Shown here: positions 17,731 to 26,424 of the stretch, piece after piece | Position numbering within the stretch: position 1 is the stretch's first letter | Layout of the letters: each line of letters opens with the position of its first letter | Source of the DNA: Hohaiivirga grylli | GTDB taxonomy: Bacteria; Pseudomonadota; Alphaproteobacteria; Rhizobiales; Beijerinckiaceae | Assembly (NCBI RefSeq): GCF_039655745.1 | Contig: NZ_JBBYXI010000003.1 | Coordinates: forward strand, 372,001-436,000 | Length of the DNA stretch: 64,000 nucleotides | Reading direction: 5' to 3' | Program-made: the position numbers and the translations under genes | Notes under the pieces: model-generated | What the model was told of the DNA's origin: nothing | Databases searched by the model: none | The model's input: only the letters and a program-made list of their open reading frames with translations

Positions 17731-17768
17731 AAATCCCCTTCAAGCATCGCTTTGAAGGGGATTTTTAT
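17731..17768 (+). terminator. Intrinsic terminator of the MFS gene
   Basis: A 13-bp perfect stem (17731-17743 with 17752-17764), 8-base loop, and a T-rich tail ending ATTTTTATTT. Confidence 0.85.
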
Positions 17769-17872
17769 TTATGAGTTATGCTCATATGTGCATGTTGCCA
17801 GAACCATCTAATGCGATAATCCATTGTGCCCTACATTAGGCCGATAGCTCCATAATGTAGGAAGAAACAAAA

Positions 17873-18277
17873 ATGGAAATCAGAAGAAATGGTTCTCAGC
17901 CCTCAAGTAAGGGTTCATCAGAGTATTTTACCGGTTCCGTGCGCCTTGATGCCCCGTTTAGCGGGACGGAGAGCTCACGTCTGGGTGGGGCAACCGTTAC
18001 CTTTGAACCCGGCGCCCGTACCGCATGGCATACACATCCTTTAGGCCAGCTCCTGATTGTTGTTTCCGGCAGTGGTCTGGCGCAACGTTTTGGAGGGCCA
18101 ATTGAGGAAATCCATGCAGGTGATATCATCTGGTTTCCACCCGGAGAGAAGCACTGGCATGGGGCCAGACCTGATACGGCCATGAGCCATATTGCTATTG
18201 CTGAAGCACTGGATGGTAAAGTGGTGGGCTGGATGGAGCAGGTGACAGACGAGCAATATACAAAGCGGGCATCGTAA
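17873..18277 (+). CDS. Small cupin, similar to manganese hydroxynitrile lyase-like cupins
   Basis: 134 residues forming one cupin barrel. Metal ligands are visible in WHTHPLGQ (two His and Gln) and in the second cupin motif FPPGEKHWHG. The pattern MEIRRNGSQPSSKG, TFEPGARTAWHTHPLGQ and MSHIAIAEALDGK closely resembles the Granulicella-type cupin that has Mn-dependent hydroxynitrile lyase activity. Many relatives have unknown natural substrates, so only the fold and metal site are secure. Cytosolic, monocistronic. Confidence 0.85.
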   Translation: MEIRRNGSQPSSKGSSEYFTGSVRLDAPFSGTESSRLGGATVTFEPGARTAWHTHPLGQLLIVVSGSGLAQRFGGPIEEIHAGDIIWFPPGEKHWHGARPDTAMSHIAIAEALDGKVVGWMEQVTDEQYTKRAS

Positions 18278-18378
18278 AATCAGGACTGTGATTTTATTTC
18301 AAGGCTCAGGTTGCCGCGTGTTTAAACAAGGCGACCCGAGCTTCTGTTGATCAGGAATATACTGGATGCCGGAAGTGC

Positions 18379-19245
18379 TTACTTTACGGCCAGCTTCAAT
18401 GCCTCATCAATGGCATCCGGGATGATGGTGGTGTGGTTTTTGCCCGGGTCACTGAAAAACGCAACAGGCCAGCCTCCATCCTGCAGCTTCTTTGCAATAT
18501 CCCGGATTTTAGGCCCCTGACGGCGAAGCTCAATGCGCTTGCGGGCAACCGGGTCATCCGGCAGCTTGCTCATATCGGGGATTTCTTCGATAGAACCAAC
18601 CGTAATGATAATCTTTTCAGGCATAGCTTTGGGTAAACTCAGGTCATTCGGGATGACAATACCTTTCCCCCACCATAACGCCGGGCTGACAGCAACATAG
18701 CGCGTAAAGGCTTCCGGATGGTTGAAGATGACATGCAGTGTGAAAAGCCCACCAAACGAATGCCCAAGCAACGTCTGGCGCTTTGGGTCTGTTTTCACCT
18801 TTTCGGCAACCAGAGGCTTAACCTGATCTTCGATGAAATGATAGAAAGCCGGGCTCTTCCCGCCTTCCTTATAATCTTCTCCCGTTGCAGGCACTGTATA
18901 ATCACGCGTCCGGTCTGGCGTAAAATTTACCCCATCGCCCTTATACCCAATCCCCACAATTACCGGAGCAGGCCCGTTCTCAGGCTTATAGGCATTCACC
19001 GTCATCGGAAACTGCAGATTGGCATCCAGCAGATAGAGAGCTGGGTATCCCTTATCCGGCGCTGCTGTTTTCGGGATGGCGAGGTAGATGCGATAGCTGT
19101 CAACCGCAGTGGCAATATCATACTGGCTGATCGTGAACCGCTCTGAGGCCTCAGCGCTGATAGGCGGCACATCCTGAGAAGGGAGGGCGGAAGCGTTGAG
19201 GGAGAAGAGGCTGATCGTAGAAAGGATCAAGATAATGTAGCGCAT
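18379..19245 (-). CDS. Exported alpha/beta-hydrolase esterase (IroE/ferri-siderophore esterase type)
   Basis: 288 residues with a signal peptide (RYIILILSTISLFSLNASA). The nucleophile elbow is GHSFGG, and the C-terminal GKNHTT carries the likely catalytic His. PALYLLDANLQFPMTV, IVGIGYKGDG and YAVSPALWWGKG match the putative esterase family that includes IroE and Fes. These trim enterobactin-type trilactones in the periplasm or cytosol, but many members act on other esters. No siderophore genes are seen nearby, so the substrate is open. Start ATG at 19245. Confidence 0.8.
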   Translation of the reverse strand: MRYIILILSTISLFSLNASALPSQDVPPISAEASERFTISQYDIATAVDSYRIYLAIPKTAAPDKGYPALYLLDANLQFPMTVNAYKPENGPAPVIVGIGYKGDGVNFTPDRTRDYTVPATGEDYKEGGKSPAFYHFIEDQVKPLVAEKVKTDPKRQTLLGHSFGGLFTLHVIFNHPEAFTRYVAVSPALWWGKGIVIPNDLSLPKAMPEKIIITVGSIEEIPDMSKLPDDPVARKRIELRRQGPKIRDIAKKLQDGGWPVAFFSDPGKNHTTIIPDAIDEALKLAVK

Positions 19246-19429
19246 GAGCTTATCCGGATATGCCTGTCTTAGGAAATAGAGATAGGGCGCAGGGGCTCAT
19301 ATATCATTAGTGACAAAATGAAAGCAAAATACTTTTTCTCGTAATGCCAAGTGTCTGATTATCTGTAAATAATAAATCTGAGAGGAGAGGCTGGTAACAT
19401 GAAACGTAAACTTCCTCTCCCATCCTTAT

Positions 19430-19510
19430 CTAGCGTAAAAAGAAAAGGTATAGAATAATAATGATTGGTATTGGTACGCCTAAAAGCCAGAGCAGAATCC
19501 CGCGTCCCAT
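19430..19510 (-). CDS. 26-residue hydrophobic membrane microprotein
   Basis: A short reading frame starting at ATG 19510 with a strong AAAGGAGAG ribosome site. The protein begins MGRGILLWLLGVPIP and is one transmembrane helix ending in FFLR. From memory, proteins of almost the same sequence (MGRGILLWLLGIPIP type) recur in many proteobacteria, which together with the ribosome site supports a real gene. Function unknown. GC-rich arms at 19384-19390 and 19414-19420 just past the stop could form a weak hairpin. Confidence 0.7.
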   Translation of the reverse strand: MGRGILLWLLGVPIPIIIILYLFFLR

Positions 19511-19698
19511 AAGTTCTCTCCTTTAGTAAAAGCTCTTTATAGGAAACGTAACGATGTGCGATTTGTTCCAAAACTATTTAGTACAAAGTAGAAAATCTTA
19601 TCTAAAAAATTTAGATCTAATAGAAATAAATTGTCTGCAATTTTTATGAGAGAATATGTTTTAACATATTATATAGTAATATTTTTCAGCTTGGAATT

Positions 19699-19774
<76 letters not shown>

Positions 19775-20001
19775 AAAAGCCGTTTCGGCTGGCGGAATAT
19801 TTCCGCGATGTGAGCGTGTAACAAAGCTGATGAGTGCTGTCCAGCCCCCAGCGGCTAGTTTTTGAAAAATACCGTATATTTTTTGTTGTCGGAAATTTTT
19901 GGTACGGTCTGGAGTGTGCATTTCGTAAAAGAAAAGGTGCTTGGGTTTAATCTGATCTCTGCTGGCTTATATAAGGGGAAGAGATCAAACGGGAGGAAGA
20001 G

Positions 20002-20397
20002 ATGTTTCCTGTAACCCATACAGAAGAAGAGTGGCGTCATATTCTGACAGATGAGCAATATGCGGTGATGCGTGAGCATGGCACGGAGCGGCCGGGGAGC
20101 TGTGCGCTTAATCATGAGAAGCGGGCTGGTACTTTCTATTGTGCAGGCTGCGGGCAGGCACTATTTGCGTCCCATGGCAAATTCGAGAGTGGCACGGGCT
20201 GGCCGAGTTTTCAGGTGCCGGAACCGGGTGCCATTGGAACCACGGAAGACCGCAGCTATGGCATGCATCGCACTGAGGTGCATTGTTCACGCTGTGGCTC
20301 TCACCTTGGACACGTTTTTCCGGATGGGCCGCCACCAACGGGGCTGCGCTACTGTATCAATGGCGTGGCGCTCGATTTCAAACCACAGGATGAATAA
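20002..20397 (+). CDS. msrB: Peptide-methionine (R)-S-oxide reductase
   Basis: 131 residues, a full-length MsrB. GGGAGGAAGAG precedes the ATG at 20002. Two CxxC pairs (CAGC near residue 48 and CSRC near 97) bind structural zinc. The motifs GTGWPSF, HLGHVFPDGP and RYCING are present, the last carrying the catalytic cysteine. It reduces the R-epimer of methionine sulfoxide in oxidised proteins using thioredoxin. Cytosolic; convergent with dapE. Confidence 0.96.
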   Translation: MFPVTHTEEEWRHILTDEQYAVMREHGTERPGSCALNHEKRAGTFYCAGCGQALFASHGKFESGTGWPSFQVPEPGAIGTTEDRSYGMHRTEVHCSRCGSHLGHVFPDGPPPTGLRYCINGVALDFKPQDE

Positions 20398-20400
20398 CAA

Positions 20401-20426
20401 AAAAGCCCCTCTATTGAGGGGCTTTT
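20401..20426. terminator. Bidirectional terminator between msrB and dapE
   Basis: An 11-bp perfect stem AAAAGCCCCTC / GAGGGGCTTTT with loop TATT. It has T-runs in both directions and fits two convergent genes. Confidence 0.88.
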
Positions 20427-20429
20427 ACT

Positions 20430-21593
20430 TTAGTGGCTGGCAAAGAAAGCCTCTGCCATTTTCTCGTAGATATTGGTGAGAGGCTCGATATCAGCAATTG
20501 GCATACTCTCATTGACCTGATGCATGGTTTTGCCAATGCCGCCGAATTCAATCACGGGGCAGTAATCCTTGATGAACCGGGCATCGGATGTGCCGCCCGT
20601 GGTGGAGAGGATGGGCATGGCGCCTGTAACGGATTGAATGACATTCTGGAGTTGCTTCACGAAGTCGTCAGGCTGCGTCAGGAAGGATGGGGCATTGCTT
20701 GGTACAAAATCCAACGTATAGGATATTCTGCCGTCAGCAACGCTCTCAAGCCTCTGGCGGAGCTCCTGCTGCAAGGTGTCGAATGTCCATAGATCATTGA
20801 AGCGGATATTGAAAGCAGCCTTGATATTTGCCGGAATAACATTGGTGGCCGGGTTTCCGGTATCCACTGTGGTGACTTCAAGATTTGAATGGCTGAAATG
20901 CGTGCTGCCCTGATCAAGTGGCTTGGCAAGCAGGGCTTCAAGCAGCTTCATCATATCCGGTACCGGATTATGAGCGAGATCAGGGTAACCGACATGGCCC
21001 TGTTTGCCATGTACTGTGAGCTTGCCACTGAGAGAACCTCGACGGCCGATCTTGATCATGTCGCCGAGTTTGTCAGGGTTGGTTGGCTCGCCAAGGATGC
21101 AGTAGTCGAAGTTCTCGCCGCGCTCCTGCGCCCATTTTAGGAGTTTGACCGTGCCGTTGATGGCAACATCTTCTTCATCACCCGTGATCAGAAAGCCGAT
21201 GGAGCCTTTGAAGTCAGGGTTGTTTTTGATGAAGCGTAGGGCCGCCACAACCATACAGGCAATGCCGCCCTTCATATCGGTTGCACCACGGCCGTAGATT
21301 TCACCGTTTTCAATCGTTGCGCTGAACGGATCATGTTTCCATGCCGCCAGATCGCCCGGAGGGACAACATCGGTGTGCCCGGCAAACAGGAGGAAGGGTG
21401 CGTTTTTGCCATAACGGGCATAGAAGTTTTCGACATCCGGGGTGTTGGTATCCGAGAAGACGGGACGATGAACTTCAAAACCCGCAGGTTTTAGAATGCT
21501 CTCAAGTAAGCTGAGTGCACCACCTTCATTCGGGGTGACGGACGGGCACTTAATGAGGCTGGCCAGAAGATCAAGCGGAGAGGGGATGGACAT
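20430..21593 (-). CDS. dapE: Succinyl-diaminopimelate desuccinylase
   Basis: 387 residues from ATG 21593, supported by GGAG upstream; the ATG at 21623 would overlap the terminator. M20 metallopeptidase with FAGHTDVVPPGD (zinc His and catalytic Asp), GRGATDMKGG, ITGDEED (catalytic Glu pair), and TGGTSDARF and FGGIGKTMH near the end. It hydrolyses N-succinyl-LL-diaminopimelate to LL-diaminopimelate in lysine and peptidoglycan synthesis. It is the next step but one after DapD, whose gene lies directly upstream. Confidence 0.96.
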   Translation of the reverse strand: MSIPSPLDLLASLIKCPSVTPNEGGALSLLESILKPAGFEVHRPVFSDTNTPDVENFYARYGKNAPFLLFAGHTDVVPPGDLAAWKHDPFSATIENGEIYGRGATDMKGGIACMVVAALRFIKNNPDFKGSIGFLITGDEEDVAINGTVKLLKWAQERGENFDYCILGEPTNPDKLGDMIKIGRRGSLSGKLTVHGKQGHVGYPDLAHNPVPDMMKLLEALLAKPLDQGSTHFSHSNLEVTTVDTGNPATNVIPANIKAAFNIRFNDLWTFDTLQQELRQRLESVADGRISYTLDFVPSNAPSFLTQPDDFVKQLQNVIQSVTGAMPILSTTGGTSDARFIKDYCPVIEFGGIGKTMHQVNESMPIADIEPLTNIYEKMAEAFFASH

Positions 21594-21604
21594 CGAAGGC
21601 TCCA

Positions 21605-21638
21605 AAATAAAAAAGCCGGCCATTATCAGCCGGCTTTT
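21605..21638 (-). terminator. Intrinsic terminator between dapD and dapE
   Basis: A perfect 10-bp stem (21611-21620 with 21629-21638), 8-base loop, and a T-run on the minus strand. It lies between the dapD stop and the dapE start, so dapE is reached only by readthrough or by its own promoter. Confidence 0.8.
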
Positions 21639-21652
21639 CCAGAGAATAAGGT

Positions 21653-22495
21653 TTAGTCGCGCAGCAGATCGTTGATGCTTGTCTTGGAGCGTGTCTGGGC
21701 ATCGACGCGCTTCACGATGACGGCGCAGTAGAGCGATGGGCCCGGTGTGCCATCAGGCAGAGGCTTGCCCGGAAGCGAACCGGAAACCACGACGGAGTAA
21801 GGAGGCACGCGGCCCTTGAAGACTTCGCCCGTCTCGCGATCAATGATCTTGGTGGAAGCGCCGATGTAAACGCCCATGGAGAGTACGGCACCTTCACCAA
21901 TGATAACGCCTTCAGCGACTTCTGAACGGGCACCGATGAAGCAGTTGTCTTCAATGATAACCGGGCCAGCTTGTAAAGGCTCAAGAACGCCACCAATGCC
22001 AACGCCACCAGAGAGATGGCAGTTCTTGCCGATCTGGGCGCAGGAGCCAACGGTTGTCCATGTATCGACCATTGTGCCTTCATCAACATAGGCACCGAGG
22101 TTAACGAAGGATGGCATCAGGACGGCACCGGGCGCAATAAAGGCACTGCGACGGACCACACAGTTTGGAACGGCGCGGAAACCGGCAGAGCGGAATTCTT
22201 CCTCGCCCCAGCCTTCAAACTTGGATGGAACCTTATCCCACCATGAACCGCCACCGGAGCTGCCGCTGATCAGGCCCATGTCATTGAGACGGAAGGATAG
22301 CAGAACGGCTTTCTTCAGCCATTGATTGACTTTCCACTCGCCAGCTTCTTTCTCAGCAACACGGGCTTTGCCGCTGTCGAGAAGGTTAAGGGCGTTTTCA
22401 ACGGCATCGCGGGTTTCGCCCTTGGTTGCGGCGTTGATTTCAGCACGGTTTTCCCATGCAGCTTCAATAGTGGAAGCAAGATCAGTGTATGACAT
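21653..22495 (-). CDS. dapD: 2,3,4,5-tetrahydropyridine-2,6-dicarboxylate N-succinyltransferase
   Basis: 280 residues. The N-terminal alpha domain (TDLASTIEAAWENRAEINA) is followed by a left-handed beta-helix of hexapeptide repeats (VVRRSAFIAPGAVLMPSFVN, GTMVDTWTTVGSCAQIG, IIEDNCFIGARSEV). It transfers succinyl from succinyl-CoA to tetrahydrodipicolinate, as a cytosolic trimer, in the lysine/diaminopimelate pathway. Ribosome site is weak (GGAAAC). Confidence 0.96.
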   Translation of the reverse strand: MSYTDLASTIEAAWENRAEINAATKGETRDAVENALNLLDSGKARVAEKEAGEWKVNQWLKKAVLLSFRLNDMGLISGSSGGGSWWDKVPSKFEGWGEEEFRSAGFRAVPNCVVRRSAFIAPGAVLMPSFVNLGAYVDEGTMVDTWTTVGSCAQIGKNCHLSGGVGIGGVLEPLQAGPVIIEDNCFIGARSEVAEGVIIGEGAVLSMGVYIGASTKIIDRETGEVFKGRVPPYSVVVSGSLPGKPLPDGTPGPSLYCAVIVKRVDAQTRSKTSINDLLRD

Positions 22496-22593
22496 CAGTT
22501 TTATGTTTCCGTTTTTTCTGACTAACGAGAGCTATGCTTAGCAAGAGTAGCCTGGCATGTCATCAGGATTTGACAGCACACGCTTGAAAAGCA

Positions 22594-22619
22594 GAAAGGC
22601 CGGTTAATACCGGCCTTTC
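22594..22619. terminator. Terminator after the acyl-CoA operon
   Basis: A perfect 10-bp stem GAAAGGCCGG / CCGGCCTTTC with 6-base loop just beyond the CoA-transferase stop on the minus strand. The T-tail is short (the stem itself ends CCTTTC). It lies between this operon and dapD. Confidence 0.65.
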
Positions 22620-22638
22620 ATCAGAGGATATCTGAAGC

Positions 22639-23937
22639 CTACCAGAGGCCCATTTTCTTTGCTTCATCCTTAAGTTCATCGCGGAACTTCGGATGAGCAA
22701 TGGCAATCAGCTCACGGGTCCTCTCATGAGCTGATTTACCGCGTAACTGAGCAACACCATATTCCGTCACGACATAGTTGATGTCGTTCTTGCTGGTTGT
22801 CACATGTGTGCCGGGTGAGAGAACCGGAGCAATACGTGAGATGGTATCATTCTTGGCCGTAGAGGGCATACAGATAATACCCTTGCCGCCCTTGGAACGA
22901 TTGGCTGCCCGCATAAAGTCACTCTGGCCGCCGGTACCGGAATAAGGCTTGAAGCCCTGACTTTCAGAACCACACTGACCCACAAAATCAATCTGCATAG
23001 TTGAGTTGATTGCAATAAGGTTATCATTCAACCCGGCGAGATACGGATCATTGGTGAAATCCACCGGATGCATTTCAATCTGCGGGTTGCGGTGCATGTA
23101 TTTGAACAGCTTGTTCGAGCCCAGAGCAAAGGTCGCGACCATCTTGCCGGGGAGGTAGTTCTTGTTCTTGTTGTTAACGACACCGCTTTCAATCATCGAC
23201 AGAATACCGTCGCCGACCATTTCGGTATGAATGCCAAGATCATTCTTCTGATTAAGCTGCATGACCACAGCATCTGGAATGGAGCCGTACCCAATCTGGA
23301 GTGTTGCGCCATCTGGAATCATGTCAGCAATCAGCTTCCCGATTTCCTTCTGGATTGGCCCAATCTCGGGCAGACCGACTTCAATCAGCGGATCATCATT
23401 TTCAACGACGGCTGCAACCTGAGAGATATGTATCTGGTTGTTGCCGAAAGCATATGGCACATTCGGATTGACTTCGAGGACAACAGCACGGGCGTTCTTG
23501 GCTGCATCTAGGGTGTAGTCTGTACCGATGCTCAGTGAGAAATAGCCATGTTCATCCATCGGTGAGGCAAGAGAGAAAACGACGTCTGTCTTGATGTATT
23601 TCCGGCGGATCAGGTCTGGCAGTTCTCCGAAGTAATGGGGAATGTAGTCCCCAAAGCCTTCCTGAATGATCGGGCGGGACGGCCCACCCAGAAAATACGC
23701 ATAAGGGCGGACATTCTGGGAGGTCTCTTTGTCAAAGTAACCAAATTTTCTGAGTGGAAGAATTTGTGAGACTTTGACATCTTTAAACTGATGGCGCTGC
23801 TCGGATAAGGCTGTCAGAAGAGTAGGGGGTTCCCCACAACCCGTCGGAACAACAATGACATCACCATTCTGAACCAGTTTGACTGCTTCGTCTGCCGCTT
23901 TCAGTTTGGTTTTATACTCTTCTTTGAATGAAAACAT
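22639..23937 (-). CDS. Acetyl-CoA hydrolase / 4-hydroxybutyrate-type CoA-transferase
   Basis: 432 residues. Residues such as DVIVVPTGCGEPP, SPMDEHGYFSLS, LQIGYGSIPDAV and QCGSESQGF match the family of 4-hydroxybutyrate and butyryl-CoA:acetate CoA-transferases; the Glu in GSESQG is the usual covalent CoA site. It would activate a short acid by moving CoA from acetyl-CoA or a related donor. Last gene of a four-gene operon with an acyl-CoA dehydrogenase, thiolase and SDR dehydrogenase, which suggests an acyl substrate of about four or five carbons. Confidence 0.88.
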   Translation of the reverse strand: MFSFKEEYKTKLKAADEAVKLVQNGDVIVVPTGCGEPPTLLTALSEQRHQFKDVKVSQILPLRKFGYFDKETSQNVRPYAYFLGGPSRPIIQEGFGDYIPHYFGELPDLIRRKYIKTDVVFSLASPMDEHGYFSLSIGTDYTLDAAKNARAVVLEVNPNVPYAFGNNQIHISQVAAVVENDDPLIEVGLPEIGPIQKEIGKLIADMIPDGATLQIGYGSIPDAVVMQLNQKNDLGIHTEMVGDGILSMIESGVVNNKNKNYLPGKMVATFALGSNKLFKYMHRNPQIEMHPVDFTNDPYLAGLNDNLIAINSTMQIDFVGQCGSESQGFKPYSGTGGQSDFMRAANRSKGGKGIICMPSTAKNDTISRIAPVLSPGTHVTTSKNDINYVVTEYGVAQLRGKSAHERTRELIAIAHPKFRDELKDEAKKMGLW

Positions 23938-23990
23938 GTTCCCTCCAACATTCGAAAGATACGTTTCAGCTGATTACTGGCGCCTGGTTT

Positions 23991-25127
23991 TTATTCTGCT
24001 GCCAGTGCCCTGCCGATGACCATCCGCTGGATATCGTTTGCTCCCTCATAAATCTGACAAACCCTGACATCACGGTAGATACGCTCGACAGGGAAATCAG
24101 ATACATAGCCATAACCGCCATGAATCTGGACGGCATCCGAGCAAACCTTTTCGGCGATTTCAGATGCAAACATCTTGGCCATGGAAGCCTCTTTCAGGCA
24201 GGGCAGGCCAGCATCCTTAAGCTGGGCAGCCCGCCAGACCATCAGACGTGCGGCATCAATCTGGGTTGCCATATCGGCCAATCTGAAATTGACAGCCTGA
24301 TGGTTGATAATCGGCTGTCCGAATGTCTGACGTTCCTTGGAGTATTTGAGAGCGGCTTCAAATGCAGCACGTGCCATCCCGACAGACTGAGCTGCAATAC
24401 CGATGCGGCCAGCTTCAAGGTTGGAAAGAGCGATTTTGTAGCCTTCACCTTCCTGACCAAGCATGGCAGAAGCAGGGATGCGGCAATTGTCAAAGATGAT
24501 TTCAGCGGTATCAGACGGAGCCTGTCCCATCTTCTCTTCAATACGGGAAACAATATAGCCCGGTGTATTGGTTGGAACGAGAAAGCAGGAGATGCCCTTT
24601 TTGCCGGCCGCTTTATTGGTAACGGCAAAGACGACGGCAACTGCGGAATTTTTACCCGAGGTAATAAACTGCTTGGTTCCGTTCAGTATCCAGAAATCAC
24701 CATCGCGCTCGGCTGTTGTTTTCAATGCAGAGGCATCGGAGCCGGTATGAGGTTCTGTCAGGCAGAAGCAGCCAATAATCTCGCCGCGGGCTAGAGGTTT
24801 CAGCCATTCTTCCTTTTGGGCATCAGAGCCATATTTATATGGGATGCCACAGGCCAGAGAGTTCTGGACAGAAACAATGGTTGAGGTTGCACCATCACCG
24901 GCGGCAATTTCTTCCAATGTCAGAACAAGCGACATGTAATCAAGACCAGCACCACCCCATTCTTCCGGGATTGTCATTCCAAGAGCGCCGAGAGCGCCGA
25001 GCTCTTTAAGCGCATCAGCCGGAAAGGTGTGATTTTTGCTCCATTCAGCAGCAAAAGGAGCGATGTTTTCCTGGACAAAGGATCGCATGGAATCGCGGAT
25101 CATTTCCTGTTCGGCTGTGAGTAACAA
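23991..25127 (-). CDS. Short-chain acyl-CoA dehydrogenase
   Basis: 378 residues. GCFCLTEPHTGSDASAL and WILNGTKQFITSG bind FAD, and QIHGGYGYVSDFPVERIYRD is the ACAD signature. The catalytic Glu is in YEGANDIQR, the position used by short-chain and 2-methyl-branched enzymes. It introduces a trans double bond at C2-C3 of a fatty acyl-CoA and passes electrons to ETF. Length is standard, and it lies 62 bases after the thiolase gene. Confidence 0.92.
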   Translation of the reverse strand: MLLTAEQEMIRDSMRSFVQENIAPFAAEWSKNHTFPADALKELGALGALGMTIPEEWGGAGLDYMSLVLTLEEIAAGDGATSTIVSVQNSLACGIPYKYGSDAQKEEWLKPLARGEIIGCFCLTEPHTGSDASALKTTAERDGDFWILNGTKQFITSGKNSAVAVVFAVTNKAAGKKGISCFLVPTNTPGYIVSRIEEKMGQAPSDTAEIIFDNCRIPASAMLGQEGEGYKIALSNLEAGRIGIAAQSVGMARAAFEAALKYSKERQTFGQPIINHQAVNFRLADMATQIDAARLMVWRAAQLKDAGLPCLKEASMAKMFASEIAEKVCSDAVQIHGGYGYVSDFPVERIYRDVRVCQIYEGANDIQRMVIGRALAAE

Positions 25128-25189
25128 AGGCTCCTCCTGTATTCAGATAGTAAAACCGCCCCAATCAGGGGACAGGGGCGGTAAAGTTA

Positions 25190-26383
25190 TTATTCCATTT
25201 CAACTGCAATCGCGGTTGCCTCACCACCACCGATACAGATGGCTGCAACACCGCGCTTGCCACCTGTCTTACGCAATGCGCCAAGCAGAGTGGTGATGAT
25301 ACGCGCGCCGGATGCACCAACCGGGTGGCCGAGTGCGCAAGCCCCGCCATGGATATTGACTTTCTCATGATCAAGTTTGAGATCGCGCATGGCAGCCATT
25401 GTCACGACGGCGAAAGCTTCGTTGATTTCCCAGAGATCAACATCGTTTGTACTCCAGCCCGTTTTTTCAAGCAGAGCTTTGGTGGCACCAATTGGTGCGA
25501 TCGGGAAATAACGCGGTTCCATGGAATTGGAGGCATGGCTGACAACTGTTGCCAGTGGCTTCAGACCAAGTTTCTCTGCAACTGAGCGGCGCATCATAAC
25601 AAGGGCTGCTGCACCGTCTGAAATTGAGCTGGAGTTAGCCGCTGTAACCGTTCCATCCTTACTGAATGCTGGCTTCAGGGATGAAATCTTATCAAGCTTG
25701 GCTTTTGGTGGCTGTTCATCTTGCTTGACGAGAATTTCACCCTTACGACTGGAGACCGCAACAGGCACGACTTCCCAGTCGAAAGACCCGTCTTCAATGG
25801 CTTTCTGAGCGCGTGTTGTTGAGGTAATTGCGAAATTATCCTGCTCTTCACGGGTGAATTCGTACATTTTTGCGCAATCTTCCGCAAAGGTGCCCATCAG
25901 ACGGCCTTTGGTTTCTGGGAAGTATGCATCTTCAAGAGCATCATAGAACATGTGGTCGATCAGCTGGGAATGTCCAAGGCGATAACCACCACGTCCTTTA
26001 AGAACGAGATAGGGGGCATTGGACATGGATTCCATGCCACCAGCAACCATGACATCATTCGTGCCCACGGAGAGAAGGTCATTGGCGAACATGGCGGCCT
26101 TCATGCCGGAACCACAGGCCTTATTGATTGTGGTACATGTTGCAGACATGGCAAGGCCAGCGTTCAGAGCTGCCTGACGGGCAGGAGCCTGACGTGTACC
26201 AGCGGGCAGAATACAACCCATAATCACTTCCTGAATGAGCTCAGGTTTGATTTTGGCGCGTTCAACAGCTGCCTTGATGGCGATGCCGCCCAGCTCTGGT
26301 CCGGACAGGCTGGAGAGGTCCCCCATCATGCCGCCCATAGGGGTACGTGCTGCTGATACGATTACAACTGGATCTTTAGACAT
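25190..26383 (-). CDS. Acetyl-CoA C-acyltransferase (thiolase)
   Basis: 397 residues. ATG 26383 is preferred over 26389 because GAGAG then stands at proper spacing. The acyl-accepting cysteine lies in NKACGSGMKA, with HGGACALGHPVGASGARI and CIGGGEATA near the end providing the catalytic His and second Cys. Thiolases split 3-ketoacyl-CoA or condense two acetyl-CoA. In this operon, beta-oxidation of a short or branched acyl-CoA is most likely. Confidence 0.93.
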   Translation of the reverse strand: MSKDPVVIVSAARTPMGGMMGDLSSLSGPELGGIAIKAAVERAKIKPELIQEVIMGCILPAGTRQAPARQAALNAGLAMSATCTTINKACGSGMKAAMFANDLLSVGTNDVMVAGGMESMSNAPYLVLKGRGGYRLGHSQLIDHMFYDALEDAYFPETKGRLMGTFAEDCAKMYEFTREEQDNFAITSTTRAQKAIEDGSFDWEVVPVAVSSRKGEILVKQDEQPPKAKLDKISSLKPAFSKDGTVTAANSSSISDGAAALVMMRRSVAEKLGLKPLATVVSHASNSMEPRYFPIAPIGATKALLEKTGWSTNDVDLWEINEAFAVVTMAAMRDLKLDHEKVNIHGGACALGHPVGASGARIITTLLGALRKTGGKRGVAAICIGGGEATAIAVEME

Positions 26384-26424
26384 CTTCATCTCTCGTTTTG
26401 TTCTATTGATGATACTGAACTATA

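Noticed and set aside
23928..24794. 288-codon plus-strand frame opposite the acyl-CoA dehydrogenase
   Set aside because: It is antisense to a clear enzyme gene whose motifs and codon pattern are intact; the antisense translation has no domain.
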